DNA from: Chamaecrista fasciculata
Taxonomy: Eukaryota > Streptophyta > Magnoliopsida > Fabales > Fabaceae
Reading direction: 5' to 3'
Assembly: GCA_003254925.1 (NCBI GenBank)
Contig: QANZ01043758.1
Coordinates: 49,376-113,375, forward strand
Length of the DNA stretch: 64,000 nucleotides
Position 1 is the stretch's first letter, and every line of letters begins with the position of its first letter. Shown one piece after another: positions 34,073 through 47,296 of this stretch. Under the pieces are notes generated by a model. That model did no database searches and was not told the DNA's origin. It was given only the letters and a program-made list of their open reading frames with translations. The position numbers were made by a program, and so were the translations under genes.

Positions 34073-37000
34073 ATGGCGTCGAGAGTGGGAAGGAGGCAAC
34101 AGCAATTTCAGAATTCTATAACTGTTCCATGGCCCAGAAATCGGCCTCGCTTCAGATTTTCTTCGCGGAAGGTCATTCGTACGATCATAATCTGTCTCGC
34201 TTTGTTTGCTATTTTGCCACCCATTTTCTTCCACTTCCGCCTTAGACGCTTTCATCAGGTGCTCCACTTTCTGTCGAATGCTCACTCATTTCTACAAATT
34301 CCTTTAGTTGCTTCATTTTGTTATACAATTCATTCATATAAAAAGATTTTCCAGAGAAAATACGTAATATTGATGCCAAATGGCTTAGGACTATATTTTG
34401 CATTCATATATTTATATTTACCGCAGAATTATGGAAACTATTGCTCAGAGTGGGGTTGGAGTTGATGTTAATGGGTGTTTGAGTGGGCTTCAGATCTGGG
34501 CTGTAACTGGTAGATCACTACGATTCAATGATTTTTTGCATAGCTGCTGACGTTAGAAATCCTAAGGTAGACAATTTGTCTTTATACAGACAACTTCAAC
34601 GATCCTAAATCAACTAGATATAGTACTATGAGATAGTTAATAATCTCAACTCCCAAGCAACCAAAATGAATTACCAAATACATACTCTTAACTCAAAATG
34701 GCAATTATATTATAATTTATATGATAATCCTAATTATCTTCTTGAACAGTTTAGAATGATCCAATTGAATATAAAATGGTCGAAGAAAGTCACTTTATTT
34801 TTTACTTGAACTAGTCACCAAAGTGTGTATCTGCTTTGTCTTTGCTTTGAGATAAGAAGAAAAGTTTACTAACTCTATGACCAGTGATTCAAAGTTTATG
34901 ACATGTTTGATAAATATCTTGAGTTGAGGAAATGTAGATGCAATTGAGGAAATGTGGCTGGCTTAACGATCCTCCTCTTGTATGTGCACATGGGGGTGAT
35001 TCATCTAAAGCTTCTCCCAACACGGTATGTTTTATGTCTCCTTCTTCTTGCTTCTACTTATCATTATTTTGACCTGATATGTAAACTTCAACTGAAATGC
35101 AATAAGCTAAAGATTTTACTTAAATCTTCATCTATCCATAAATCCCATCAAGGGTGCTGGTGGCAACTCAAACTGCTACATGTATTCTTCCACATCTCTA
35201 GCTGCTGACTTCTCATGGGCCCTTCCAAAAATCAGTCACCTTCACAACCATGTAGCCACTATTGTTGGCATCTTCAAAGTGTCCTGTTGAAACTGCCTAC
35301 ATCACGATCTTTCCTTTTTCAGCTTGGTACTGAAAGCTTAGCTCAGCCACTGCCTCCTTTAAGTCTACCGTGCATTTCTTCATGTTATCCATCTACTTCT
35401 CTAACACTCCACTAGTCTATTTACTGTCCCATATTCCTTTTCCAAAACTTCTAGTAGTCCTTCTATTCTTGTAATATCCACACTAGGAATCTGTTGCTTT
35501 AGTATCAACAACAATAACAGCAATCAAAGTCTTTTCCCACTTGGTGGGGTCGACTAATATCCGTTGACGGAAAATTGGGCTCAAGTGATATCCAGGAAAA
35601 AAACAGAGAAAAAAATATGCAAAAAAGAAAGCGATGAAGTCTTCAAGTGCTTCAGGGAATCAGCCTTCTTTAAGATTCCCTAATTTTTGTATGTCTCTCC
35701 CTCTGCCCTCAACCCCTTTATGTTCCCAATTTCCCAACAAACTTCCTCGGGGACTTCCTGATAAAGCTTCCTTGTGGGCAGGTTCTACCTTGCACAGACC
35801 ATTCTAATTGGAGTTTTTTTATTTTTTTATTTTGGGTGGGTGGGGGTTGAATTTATATCAGGAAAACAAGAAGTGCTAAATGTTAGATTGAATCGTAATT
35901 ATATATAGTTCTTTGTGCAATTTCTCATCAAGTTGAATATTAGCATGTTAGATGTAGTGATGCACACTTTTATGCATGGTAGTTTATATTTGTCAATTAT
36001 AACGCATATGTTTGTCAGCACATATATGTTAGAATCAATTTAATAACTGTCGCCATATTGACGTAACATACTTATTATACATTTAATTTCTGTTAATTTC
36101 GGTGTTTATCTGGTAGTCTTTATAATTTATATTTTGATATAGATTGGTTAAATGTTATTATTATTAATAATCTGTTGTGGAGTTGTTCATGCTTGTGACG
36201 TAGACATGTAGTTCTCTTTCATTTTTAATTCTTATTCTGCTCACAGATCGCTGCATACTCTTCTGCCCTCAGTTCTCAAGTAGACTGCATTGAGATTGAC
36301 GTATCTCGTTCTTCGGATGGAATTTTGTTTGCCCTCCATGACAGGTACTTTGGCCTTGGCCTATCACTTTTTTTTTGGTGCAAAAATTGGCTTATCAGTT
36401 TCTTAGAACTCTGAATTTATATGCTGATTGTGATTAGTCAAAGTTATTCATGTAATTTCTAAGACAACTTTTAAATCAGTTGTAAAATTCTAGGCAAACA
36501 AAATCTCACTGAATATTTATTGATGCATATAATAAAACTGTAAATCCATGTCATTCATTGTTAGTTATTCTTAAATATGTATTTTTTTTTTGGACTGTGT
36601 GTATATATATATATTAGACAATATATGAGAGTAGGCTGAACATAATAGTCTATTTGTGAAAATATGAGATTATTTGAGCTTAGGGTTCCCATCTCTCAAG
36701 TAGTGTATCACTGCATCTAGATCTACATTGATAAAAATACTATTAGCATCTGATTTGCCGAATACAAAGGTGCAAAGTATTAGAGATATAATTTTGCACT
36801 TATCAAATACTATTCTCATTTGTTATTTTTAGATCTACTTGCAAATAGACATATCTGCTTCATCTTATCACTTCCAAAGATGAGCTTTATAGCCATACAG
36901 AGATTAATTCTCCCATGATGCAGGCAGGGATTTGCAGCGGATATCTGGAAACACTACATCTAAAGTTGGTCACTTCAGCTCAAGTGAGGTGAGACTGGCT

Positions 37001-39989
37001 GGTTTTGTTTTATTCAGAACCAATATTAGGTATCCCTCAATTATTGCTGTGGTTGGCATTTTTTAATTATTCTTTTCTAGAAGAAATCTGATGAACTTAC
37101 CTACAAAGTCGGACAATCAAATTGATAAATGGATAATTGTAGATGAAAATTGCTTAACCAGAGTGTGGTCACCTGAGCTGAAGCAATAATTTATTTTGAC
37201 CTTGCCAGTCCAATCAATCCTGTTGTTCATAGCTTAAAATAAATGTAGCTGAAATTACATTCTTCACTCTCAGATTAAATGCTCAATTGGCTAAGAACCA
37301 GTGGCCTCAATTTAAAGATCCTGTTGCATCATATGTGCTGTAACCTTTTTATTAGCTCCAAAAGCAACCCTTGACCTACTGGTATATATTTATTGTTTAT
37401 GACCAAACTGTTATCTGCTTGCTTTCTTCTTGTCTCATGAGAATAAAAGTTTGGAAATATTATTCCCTGTGTGTGTTTCTCCCATGCACTGGGTGCTTCA
37501 AAACATATTTAATAAAAAGATTGAGGGTATTAAAAAAATTTGTTACTTGTTAGGATTAAACTTAAAGATACTGAATTATATTTGGACTCCCTTCCATGGT
37601 TTTGGAAATAAAAAGAAAGTTATTGTATTTACTCATTTTATGACAAAGTCTCTGGTAACTGATATATACATTTTTTAAGTTCTTTTCCTTTTTCCTCCTT
37701 TTGATGATTTTTTTTAAAGAGTAACATTGACTCTGATCTCATTCAGTTTGATTTTGCAGATAAGAGAGATTAGTGCTTCACATCAATCTGTTGAGAAGTT
37801 CAATAATGAAAGTATAACTACCATTGAAGAGGCTTTGAAGGTATGATGATTGGACTGAAATATGGTCATTTGCTATTATCATTGACAGTTGTGTCATTGT
37901 ATGTTGTTTATGGTATATTTTCGGACCATGGCTTTAATGGTTGTACATACTTCGTAGTTGACTGCAAATTCAGTGAGGCAGATAGTCCTGGATGCAAAGG
38001 TTGGACCTCCATTGTATGAAAAAGGGCTTGCCAGAGATATTCTCTCTATTGTAAGTATAATGCTCCTTCATGTTTCCCAGGGTATCCAAATGTCATGTTT
38101 TTTGTCATTCTCTTGATTGTTGGCCACTTGACCCTAATTCATTGTCCCCTGTCCAACTCCTGGCATTAAAGAAAAGAGAATACTGATATTTCTACATCGA
38201 TAAGGCTAATATTTCAGGACAGACGTGATTTCTCATGATTGAGAATATATTAGGGGATGAGCGAAGTCCCTTTTTCACACCCCTTGAAATCATATTGTAG
38301 TCTACTTATGTCTTGCAGACTAGTGAATCTGTGTAGTGAAGGAAATGGCTGCACATGTACATTTGTTGTACGTCTTTTTATGTTTTCTCATTTATGTAAT
38401 CTCAAGTGTTTAGTGTATCCCTGATTCAGGTGGAGAGAACAGAGTGTGCAAACTGCCTTATATGGGCTAAAAGTGACAGTTTAGCAAGGGATGTGATTAA
38501 GCTCTCAACAGATATAACAGTAAGAAGAAGCTTAATTAGCCTTATTTTACTTTCTTTTTCCACCTTTGCAGAAAAATTTTCAACAAAATCTTTTGGTTGT
38601 CGTATGAGATGGATTTCCTTTACTATTTCCTCTTAGTTCCTCGCTTAGATCTCAGTCGGCATGGGAAAAGAAATATTAAGTTGTTTTGGTTCCTATGAAA
38701 TTAGTTTTGATTGAAAAGGGAATATAAATATGCAAAATATATTCTAAGATCTTTTAGGCTGCTTTTGGTTGCTACAACTTCTATCATCAATGTAGAAAAG
38801 TATGGAAGGATAAAGTCCAAATTCCAAGGCTGATTTCAGCTATTTATCCTGATTCACGTCTTCACAGAATCACAGTCACTACTCACTAGAAGGCGCATTT
38901 TAGTTGTTCATTGCATTTCTAAAAGCATACTGGATTTTTCTTTTTGTATAGATCACTCAGATGACGACCAAATTAGCCAGAGAGAGGAAGTTATTATGAT
39001 TTTTTTTTCCTGTTCCATTTCTGTAGCTAATCAATGTTTGTTCCTTAGCGACAATAAATTTTTACTCTTTCAAAACCAGTAGTTGAATCTTTACCAAAAA
39101 AAATAAAAAAACAGTAGTTGAAATGGTATTGATAGTGTGAATTTTATATTAATTTATACTATTTTATATATTTTTGGAGTCTCAAATATATAATATAAAA
39201 GAGAGTATAAAGTAGCGAGAAGTTACCATGTATATTTTTAAAATTGAAAAATATTATTTGGATGCACTTTTAACTATGCAAAGCCCACTAGTTTCTTTAA
39301 TTCCCCACTAATCCACTCCAGTTTCCTTGCAAATTGCTGTGTCATTGCAGGTTGGTTACATTGTCATGAGAGACCCGTCTACTGGGGCTAGAACAAATTT
39401 GTTGAGGATGAAAGGTGCTGAGGTTGTTGGTGTCTACCATCCATTGATCGATGAAAAGCTTGTAAGAGTTTTGCACAGGTGTGGATTTTACTTTGAGGAT
39501 TTATCATTGAGCATCTAGCAATTGTAGCATGTAAACCTAAAATCCACATACACCTCATTTTGAAGGAGTGTCACAGTGCCAAATACACGATACGGCACAT
39601 GCTTGATGCATATCTATGAGTGTCAGAATTTAAAATCTTTTTTTTGCGACTCTAACGACGAAATTAGGAAGAAAAAAATTTACATATATGGCATGTTATG
39701 AATGTTAATCTTTATTTGTCTTTTCATTTCTTGGCATGTTATATCATGTTCCATGTCTCTGTCAGTGTCTATGTTTCATATATGTAAGACTTTTCTTTTT
39801 GTTGCTTTATTGGTTGGCAGGAGGAAAAAAAAGGTATATGCGTGGACAGTGGACGATTTAGAATCCATGCAAAAGATGTTGATTGAGCATGTTGATGCCA
39901 TTGTTACAAGCAACCCTACATTGCTTCAAAGTGTGATGCAAGATACAAGAACACAGTGTCTTGAAGAAGGTTATTCATTGTCGCACTAA
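34073..39989 (+). CDS. GDPD4: Glycerophosphodiester phosphodiesterase GDPD4, 9 exons, 330 aa
   Basis: Membrane-anchored enzyme of the GDPD family, which splits glycerophosphodiesters into glycerol-3-phosphate and an alcohol. Exons: 34073-34258, 34938-35024, 36247-36344, 36928-36988, 37760-37840, 37958-38050, 38430-38519, 39351-39478, 39821-39989; all introns GT-AG, frame closed at 330 aa (Arabidopsis GDPD4 is about the same size). Seen: a basic N-terminus, one membrane segment at about 35-56 (VIRTIIICLALFAILPPIFF), then the TIM-barrel core with CAHGGD (78-83), EID (107-109), HD (122-123), VILDAKVGPP-type strand (read as IVLDAKVGPPLYEKGL) and KVYAWTVDD near the end. The family's usual His-Arg-Gly is His-Gly-Gly here, which as I recall is also true of Arabidopsis GDPD4, so activity is uncertain. 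Upstream TTG/CTG codons are in frame, but ATG 34073 is the natural start. Confidence 0.92.
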
Positions 39990-40117
39990 ACCCTGCGACC
40001 ATACTTGTCTATTAACATTCAACAATGCCCTGCTTCTGTTTGTGAACATATTTGCAAGTTCACAATACTATACCACAGTGAAATTCATTACGAGTTAGTT
40101 AATAGATCTATATGGTC

Positions 40118-40459
40118 AAAAGTACTATTTTGATCTTAAATTTTTATACCAATTGTCAATTTCGTCGTTAATATTTCACATTTTAGTCAATTTTATCATT
40201 TGCTCTTACTTTTATCAAATATTAACAAGAGAATCTTCGTAGCTAGTGACATATAACATAAAATTGATAAAAAGTTAAATTCAAATCCTAATTTAAATAG
40301 AAAAATATGATGAAGTTTATTGTTAATTTATTGAAAGTGAGTTAAAGAACAAATTGATCAAAATATATAATATTGAGAATGAAAATTTACTATAAAACAA
40401 ATGTTAGAGACAAAATGGATAATTAATGTAAAATTTACGGACAAAAATAGTGTTTTTAG
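40118..40459. mobile_element. Foldback MITE, family B copy 1
   Basis: The ends are inverted copies (aaaagtactattttgatc and, at the far end, the complement of aaaaacactatttttgtcc). The whole element also matches, in reverse orientation, the element at 47297-47609, for example 'ttttatcatttgctcttac' against 'ttttatcatttactcttat'. Confidence 0.65.
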
Positions 40460-40638
40460 TTTTTACCTATCTATATCCGATAATGATGAATTGATGATCT
40501 AACACTTTGAAATGGAAAAAAATGACATAGAAAAGAAAGCTAGATTATTTTTTTTTTCCCTTTGTCATCATCTTCATCCGCGTCTCTCTCTCTCTCTCAT
40601 CATTACCATCATCACCTCAAGCACAAAACAGAGCAGTC

Positions 40639-40935
40639 ATGGAAACTCTCATTGACAAGCTCTTCGTCCACGTCACCACCATGAAAGCAGCTCATGCCCA
40701 ACAAGAATGAAGCCATTCAAGTCGTCGTGGGCGAGCTGAGGATGATTCTGGAGTTGAAGCGCAAGTTCATGAAGAAAGAGTTCGATCTTTTCAAGAGCAG
40801 CAAAGCTTGAATATCTCGCTCATGAGCCTCCATTTTGTTGTGACCATCAAATCCAGCGTGAATCTCTTGGCCATCGCGCTACTTCTTCTCATCATGAATC
40901 TCCATCATCATCATGGTTTGATTAATTTCTTGATG
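40639..40935 (+). pseudogene. DUF641 (GIL1/IRKI-like) gene fragment
   Basis: From the ATG at 40639 the frame reads METLIDKLFVHVTTMKAAHA and stops after 23 codons. A shifted frame from about 40708 then reads AIQVVVGELRMILELKRKFM, followed by KKEF and a stop at 40810. This resembles the start of the plant DUF641 domain (LEALI-KLFASVSSLKAAY-Q...AD-LVVSEL--LSELK), with the middle of the motif deleted. GC-rich codon-like sequence runs on to about 40935. Best read as a truncated, frame-shifted copy. The family match is from memory and the sequence is short. Confidence 0.45.
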
Positions 40936-41525
40936 CCTATGAAAATTAACTACAATATGTATATACGGAGGAGGTAGGGCAAGTGGAATAGAAGATTGTA
41001 TGTGAATAGGACCAAAATGATGGTAATTTGGAAAACATATAATTCCTATTTATTAGTTTGATTAATTTTGATTTTTAAATTATCTTTAATTATTTAGTTG
41101 AAAATTAATTTAAATCCACGTGACTGGTTCCATTAAAAATTTTGCTAAAATAACCAATCCCAGCGAGGTGGTAACATCATCAATTCAATTCTCCATTACT
41201 CATTACTCATTGAAGAAAAACTCGAATTCAAACTCTAAATATGTATCTCAATGCTTTGTAGTTATTTTGGTCCCGCATACTGTATCATTCTTTTCTTCAC
41301 TCGGAATTTGAAACTTGGTCTAGGATTCGCAAATGGAAGATGGGAATCTTTGAACCCAAGGAAAGGTTCGGATTAATAGAATTGATTTTACTGAATTAAC
41401 GTGTGATTTGATTTATTCCATGTCAGAGAAACCCTGATTTCTAATTTTGAAGGTCTTCGTTTCAATTTTATGGATCAAAATAAGTCGAATACCCTTCAGT
41501 TTTGACGAAGTTGGCGATCTGAAAT

Positions 41526-44500
41526 ATGGGATTAGCCAATTGGTTTGAGAAGAAGGTTATTAATCCCCTTCTCTTGATTCTCCGCAGGTACTTTTCCTTA
41601 TCCTTAATCGTCTTTCTAAGCTTTCACATTGCAGCATTGACATATATATCGTTCAAGTAAATAAATACTGCCTGTGGTTGAACTTCCTTTTTTTTTTTTT
41701 TTTNNNTCTTTTTTTTTTTTTTTTGATGAAGAGATCTGATTTTAGCTTCCTGATACATTCAAAATCTCACAAAAGTTATTTTTCAATCATTGTGTTTCTT
41801 AAAAACAAATGGGAACCAAATTGAAGAAGAATGCGTTTGTTCTGTTTCTCCATCATTTTCGGCAACCAAATTTCTAAATGTGTTTGTTGAAGAGAAGTTA
41901 TTGAAGTTTTAATTTCAAAACCTTGTGTTATATGTTTTATGGTTATATTTCATGTGCTCACTAGTTACAACTAGGCTTCTGAAGAGCATACAACTGCAGT
42001 TAATCTACCACATTTATGTTCAGAGGTGCTGAGTTGAAGCAGTTGGCTTTCTCTGCAGCTCTTGGAATTACATTGGGATTATTTCCTATATTTGGTATGT
42101 TGTAATTAAGCAATTCTGAAATCTTGTTTCTAAAGTTAAATGGAACAATTCATAGTTATTCTAGCACAATTATTTCTTCGCTTTCTCAAAATAATATATA
42201 TATATATATATATATAGTTATATACAAACTCAATATAATCGGCAAAAGCAATGGAGATACTGACAGCTAGTGGAAATCTCTGATTGGACTAACACAATCT
42301 TAAAACTTTATCCACTTTCATGATAGATAAGCAAAAATGTAGAAGGTCTTTAAGCAGTCAGAAATGAATTTCATCTACTTCCAAGTTCTAGTGCAGTTTG
42401 TAAGACACATTAATATTTTAAACAGGTGCCACGGTTTTGCTCTGTGCAATTGCTATTGCATTGCTTGGATCATTCTGTCACGCTCCGACTGTGATGCTTG
42501 CAAACTTTATTGCTACACCAATAGAGTTGAGGTACTGTGCATTCAATACTATCCATTTGCATCTGTTTCCTCTGCGTTATCATTGTTTTTGTTAATAATA
42601 CTACAATCTGGAATTGTTCGAAAATTATATGTTGAACAGCTTCTACATGGAATTTTTGCTTTACAGCTTCACTCATCCTGATGTTTCATGGCAAATAGAT
42701 TCCTGCCCATTTGTGTCCTAGGAATTCATGCCCAGCGCATTTTGACACTTCAGACATTCTTTATGAATACATTAAACACATACAGTTTATGGTGAACGTA
42801 TGCTTGACAATATAAATGACACAAGTCATATTAATATGTTAAAGTGGGTCCCACTTGAGAGAAAAGCATAATAGAGTTCTTAAAAATAGTTAGCAATAAT
42901 CAAAATAAGAGGTTGCAAATTAAAAATAAGTTTATTAGTGTTTGTACTAACAAAATATGGAAAGGAAATGCACATGTTGGGAACTCTTTAAAAGGACCCA
43001 AATATATAATTGTTATAATTATTAGCATATGTCTTTCTATATTACTATTTTGTCTTGTACTAGAATTTAGGTTATACGTCTGTTTCCAGGCCAATTTTGT
43101 GCTGTTTCATAATAAATTCATCTGTGGGCTACGATCTAGATTTTATTCTAGTGAGCTAAATTGTTGTTCAAGTCCTACTTTAATTTTTATTTGGTGTTTC
43201 AGTATGGTGGTTCCATTTTTGCGCTTTGGTGAAGCGATCACTGGTGGACCTCATTTTCCTTTAACATCTGATGCTCTAAAGAGAGTTCTTACTGGTGAAG
43301 CTTCACATGAACTTCTGTTAAGCATTGGTCATGCGGTGGGTACTACAATAATGTCTTGTATATCTTATTTTTCTCATTCAAGAAACCCACAATATTTTCT
43401 CTCCAACTGTTTGTGAGTCAATATTGATTTTTGTAAATAGAATAGCATGTAATTTATTTTACCCTTAAAGTGGGTTTTGCTTTTATACATTGACTTGCTT
43501 CAGACATATACATGCTGAGCACAATGCATATATTTCACACTCTGGGAACAGTAGAGGAGTCAGAGAGAGTTGAAACAAATGAAAGATGCAGAGCTTTTGA
43601 TGACAGCCAAAGAACTATAATGCAATATAAATGGAAAGATAGAGAAGAGAGGAAGAATTAGACAAACAAGAATTTTGAAGACAAATTAATCTAATTAAGC
43701 CTTCTCATGGGGGGGGGGGACTAAGCTCCAGTATATAAAATGATTAAAGACAATCCTAGACTAGTCCTAGGTTTCTCTGCTACTCAAACAAGAGCCTTAA
43801 AAAAAGATACCAAAAGTGATTAACAAGAAAATAATTGGATTATAGTTACATGCCTTCCTAGAGAAAACTAATCAAGTAACCATCCTTCAAATTGCCCAGC
43901 CTTATAGCAATCTTAATATGTCAGGATCCCAAAAGGAGGTTGCATTGGGTTAATTGATTCTACCATAAGATAGGACAATCAGCCTCCTCCACTAAACTCT
44001 TCATAACACTACCCTGAACTCTTAACCCTGCTAAACCACACTTCAAAACTAAATGCAGAGACCAAACACAATCTCATAGTTGGAGGATAGAGATCATGGA
44101 CAGAACACGTTCTTAGGGAGATAAAAAATAGTATCACCAGGAATTACCTTAATTATAAATGTCCTTCGTGATCATGGACAACTAACATACCTGAATAATT
44201 GGCGATGATTTATTTTTCCAGGGTAGGTTTATATGTTTGAGATGGTTATTGGTACCACCTCTGGTATTACTCAATTTATTCTAAATAGTCTTTCTTGGAT
44301 CAACTATATATGAGCAGAATTAGTTGTGTGAGTTGGAATCAGCACCAATAAATTGTGGACCTGGTTGGACTAATTCTTCATGGTGCCAAAAGCCATGAAG
44401 TACTGATTAGTTTATCAGGCTATGTCTGTTTAAGTATAAGAGTAGACTTACATCAAGTTCTTTATATATTTGTTATAAAGATTTCCAATAAAATAAAGAC

Positions 44501-45409
44501 ACATGGAAAAATTTTTTACATGATTAATTATGGTAGAGAGAATAGAAAAGAGAATTTTTTGCAATGACTGAAAATAAGAGAAAGAATATTAATAAAGCTT
44601 ATGATTGGAAAAATTTTACGGCAAAGGTATAAGAAATTTCACGGAGAGTTTTTTCCTTAACTATATTGTTGTCTATTACTAACATGGTGGTCTGAGTTTA
44701 TTGTCTGAATCAAATATCTTTTCAGGCTGAATATGGAATCTCATGTTCTGCTTCTCAGTTTAGCTCCGGAAAATGCTTCAGTGAAAAGTTTGTCTGGTAT
44801 ATTTGAGGATAATGAATGTGTGGTAACTATCATATCAAGAAATATTGGATAAGTTTAATATGAAACTAATAAAACGAATGAAAATGACTTCAGGGTGATT
44901 ATCTAAGGAACAATTGAATGAAAATGACTTCAGGGTGATTATTTAAGGAACAATTGATGTTAACTGAATATGTTGAAAGTGACAAAAGAGAAGTATATAT
45001 GTGTAGAGTATGAATGCTTATGTCAAGTAGATATTTTAAAATTGGTAACCCCATTTTCTGGAAATAATTTTAGTTTGGAATGTTTGAAGACATAAGTAAT
45101 ATTCTATATCTTATATTGAGTCACGCAGATTCATTTTTTGCTTGAATGCATGATGTGCCTTTGCAGGATCCCTATGCTTGATTTGCTTTTGAAGATGAAC
45201 ACAATGATTATTTTTTTAAAAATGATTTGTTTCTCAAACTTGTGCAGCTATTAGGATGGCTTGTTGCGTCACCTTTTATTTTGGGCACCCTTTACGTATT
45301 ACTTTTACCAGTCTTCAAGATTCTGGTTAAGAAATTTGGCTCAGATACTTTAAGCCCCAGTCTGCTTCTTTCAAATCCAGAAGCCAGACAAAAGGTAAGA
45401 GATGTATGA
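41526..45409 (+). CDS. DUF2062 family membrane protein, 5 exons, 177 aa
   Basis: Small integral membrane protein of the DUF2062 family, which is widespread in bacteria; the plant member has no assigned role that I know of. Exons: 41526-41587, 42024-42094, 42426-42531, 43203-43335, 45248-45409; introns GT-AG, frame closed at 177 aa. Seen: N-terminal MGLANWFEKKVINPLLLILR; the DUF2062 signature GAELKQLAFSAALGITLGLF then PIFGATVLLCAIAIALLG (first two membrane helices); HAPTVMLANFIATPIELSM, with the conserved Asn and Pro; a polar loop; and a final hydrophobic segment LLGWLVASPFILGTLYVLLL. The last exon could continue past AAG|GTAAGA as a further splice, but no convincing downstream exon was seen, so the TGA at 45407-45409 is used. 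Intron 4 (1.9 kb) holds repeat debris. Confidence 0.85.
41704..41706. other. Assembly gap (NNN) in a poly-T run of DUF2062 intron 1
   Basis: Three Ns sit between two long T homopolymers; the true length is unknown. No coding sequence is affected. Confidence 0.95.
42189..42217. repeat. (AT)n microsatellite in DUF2062 intron 2
   Basis: Run of about 14 AT dinucleotides. Confidence 0.85.
44876..44955. repeat. Exact 40-bp tandem duplication in DUF2062 intron 4
   Basis: Units 44876-44915 and 44916-44955 (gaatgaaaatgacttcaggg...) differ at a single base, so the duplication is recent. Confidence 0.9.
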
Positions 45410-46515
45410 CAAAATCTGAAAAAGCTCACAGTTGCTTCATCTCATAGAGAATATGTAGTCTTTCATTTCATATGTTTTTAGCTGACACAAAATTGTACAT
45501 TGAAAGAAAAAGGACACTTATGACTTATCACTTCATATGGTCATAGTCTTATCTGTGGATAAACTGTTCTAGATTATTTCTGAAAGTTGGTCCCTAGATA
45601 AACATTAAGATTTAAGCCTGCGCCAATTTAATATTCACTTGGTCTGTCAATATAAATCTGTAACGAATTCCAAGCCTTATTATGAAATTTTTTATCAAAA
45701 TACTCAAACTAATTTTTGAATATAAAATACTATTCTGTCAAACGACTCCAAAATGTATAGGATAATAAGTCTGGGATGATCTCCCTGCTAAATCGAAATT
45801 TAATTATTTTTGTGACTTGAAGTTCTAGTGTTATTAACAACAGAAAAAAAAAAAAAGAAGAAAAGTGAGTTTAGGACGTTGGATTCCATCAAGAGGAGAA
45901 CAAATCAGTATAAAAACCTGAGATTCTCCCTTTATCAATTCTCTCAAAAAGAACATTATTTTTTTTCCCACATTCTAACATTCATAAACGACACATTCCT
46001 CTCTATTAGATTACACAATCCAAGCATAGCATAGTTAGCAATATATAATACCTAGGCATCGTTATATTATTCTCTTTTGTTCTCATTCGTGTGCCCATAT
46101 CCTTCTTGGGTTGTTGGCTTGGGGGAAAAACACCAGAGGACGCAACACAAGCAAGCCAATTGTCTCATCAACTTTTTATCATACTTTTTTTTTTGTCCAA
46201 ATCATGGGTAATTCTTGTTCATTCGTTTGGATGGTCTAAACAAATTAATCACATTGGGGTTGGGTAAGATTATAATGATAGAAAAACTGTTTCATCAAAT
46301 ATTTATATTTGTGTTTTTGAAATGAGTATAAAGTATTATTATAATAATATAATTATACACTTCTTCACAATATTTCATTATATATAAAAGAAGATTTATT
46401 AAAATTTTGATGTGATATTTTTGTGAAATTTAAAAAGAGAGTAATAAACTAATGAAATGCATATAAATATATAGCCTATAGATCTTTTGTCGAACGACAT
46501 GCTCTGTTCTTCGGC
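45410..46515. other. Intergenic spacer after the DUF2062 gene
   Basis: AT-rich. It contains the probable 3' untranslated part of the DUF2062 gene and an A-run at 45843-45855. Nothing else is recognised. Confidence 0.45.
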
Positions 46516-46579
46516 GAGGACCAATCACGTGGTGCCATGTGTACACTATTGTACACGTGGCGTTATGTGATTAGTTCTC
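46516..46579. repeat. 29-bp foldback hairpin with two ACGTG cores
   Basis: Left arm 46516-46544 (gaggaccaatcacgtggtgc...) and right arm 46551-46579 are inverted copies with about five mismatches around a 6-nt loop (actatt). Each arm contains a G-box/ABRE-like core: CACGTGG on the left, ACACGTGGC on the right. It probably is a tiny MITE core; a small-RNA precursor or a bZIP site pair are alternatives. Confidence 0.6.
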
Positions 46580-47296
46580 ATTGAAGGATAATGCTGAGTT
46601 ATTAATTATATATATATATATGTCGGCTTACTTTTCTTTTACTCTATCTTATCAAATATTTAAGAAGTTCTTCAGTTATATATACATATTTTATGCATGG
46701 TATGTGATGGATCATTATTTTTGGAGTGTACAAAGGGACAAGGATTACAAAACATGAAGGAAGAAGGATGAAGCCCAGTTGTCAAAGTCACATACTAAAG
46801 GACATGCATGCAAATTCCTTTTACCATGTTAATTATAATAATAATAGTGGAATTCCTGTAATTTAGAGTGAGTGTGTGGTGTCATTTCATGGAAGCCAAA
46901 ACAAAATCAAATTAAAGAGGAAATTTGAGTAACTCTCTGGATCATAAGTAGTTAGTCAATATAGCAATCAGATTCAGATGTCAAATGGGAAACAAAGACA
47001 AAGAAACTGTTAAACTGGCCAGCTGGTATTGCTTGGTCAAAATTTAGTATTTGCATCCTACCCCATCTTTGTTTTTTGGTCTTGGATGTTGGGTATAAGA
47101 GTGTGGTGTCATTCCAAGGACGATCACAATATTCATAATGTATTCTGATTTTCTTTTTTTAAATTTCGATTTAATGTTAAGTAAAAGTTACTGAATTCCG
47201 CAATTGGTAAAAGTCTACTTAAACTTAATATAAAGAAATTAAATTATAAATATAAATATAGCATTAAATTATTTCAATATATATAAAATATTTAGG

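Noticed and set aside
45828..46034. 68-codon open frame
   Set aside because: Begins in a poly-A (Lys) run, AT-rich, no similarity.
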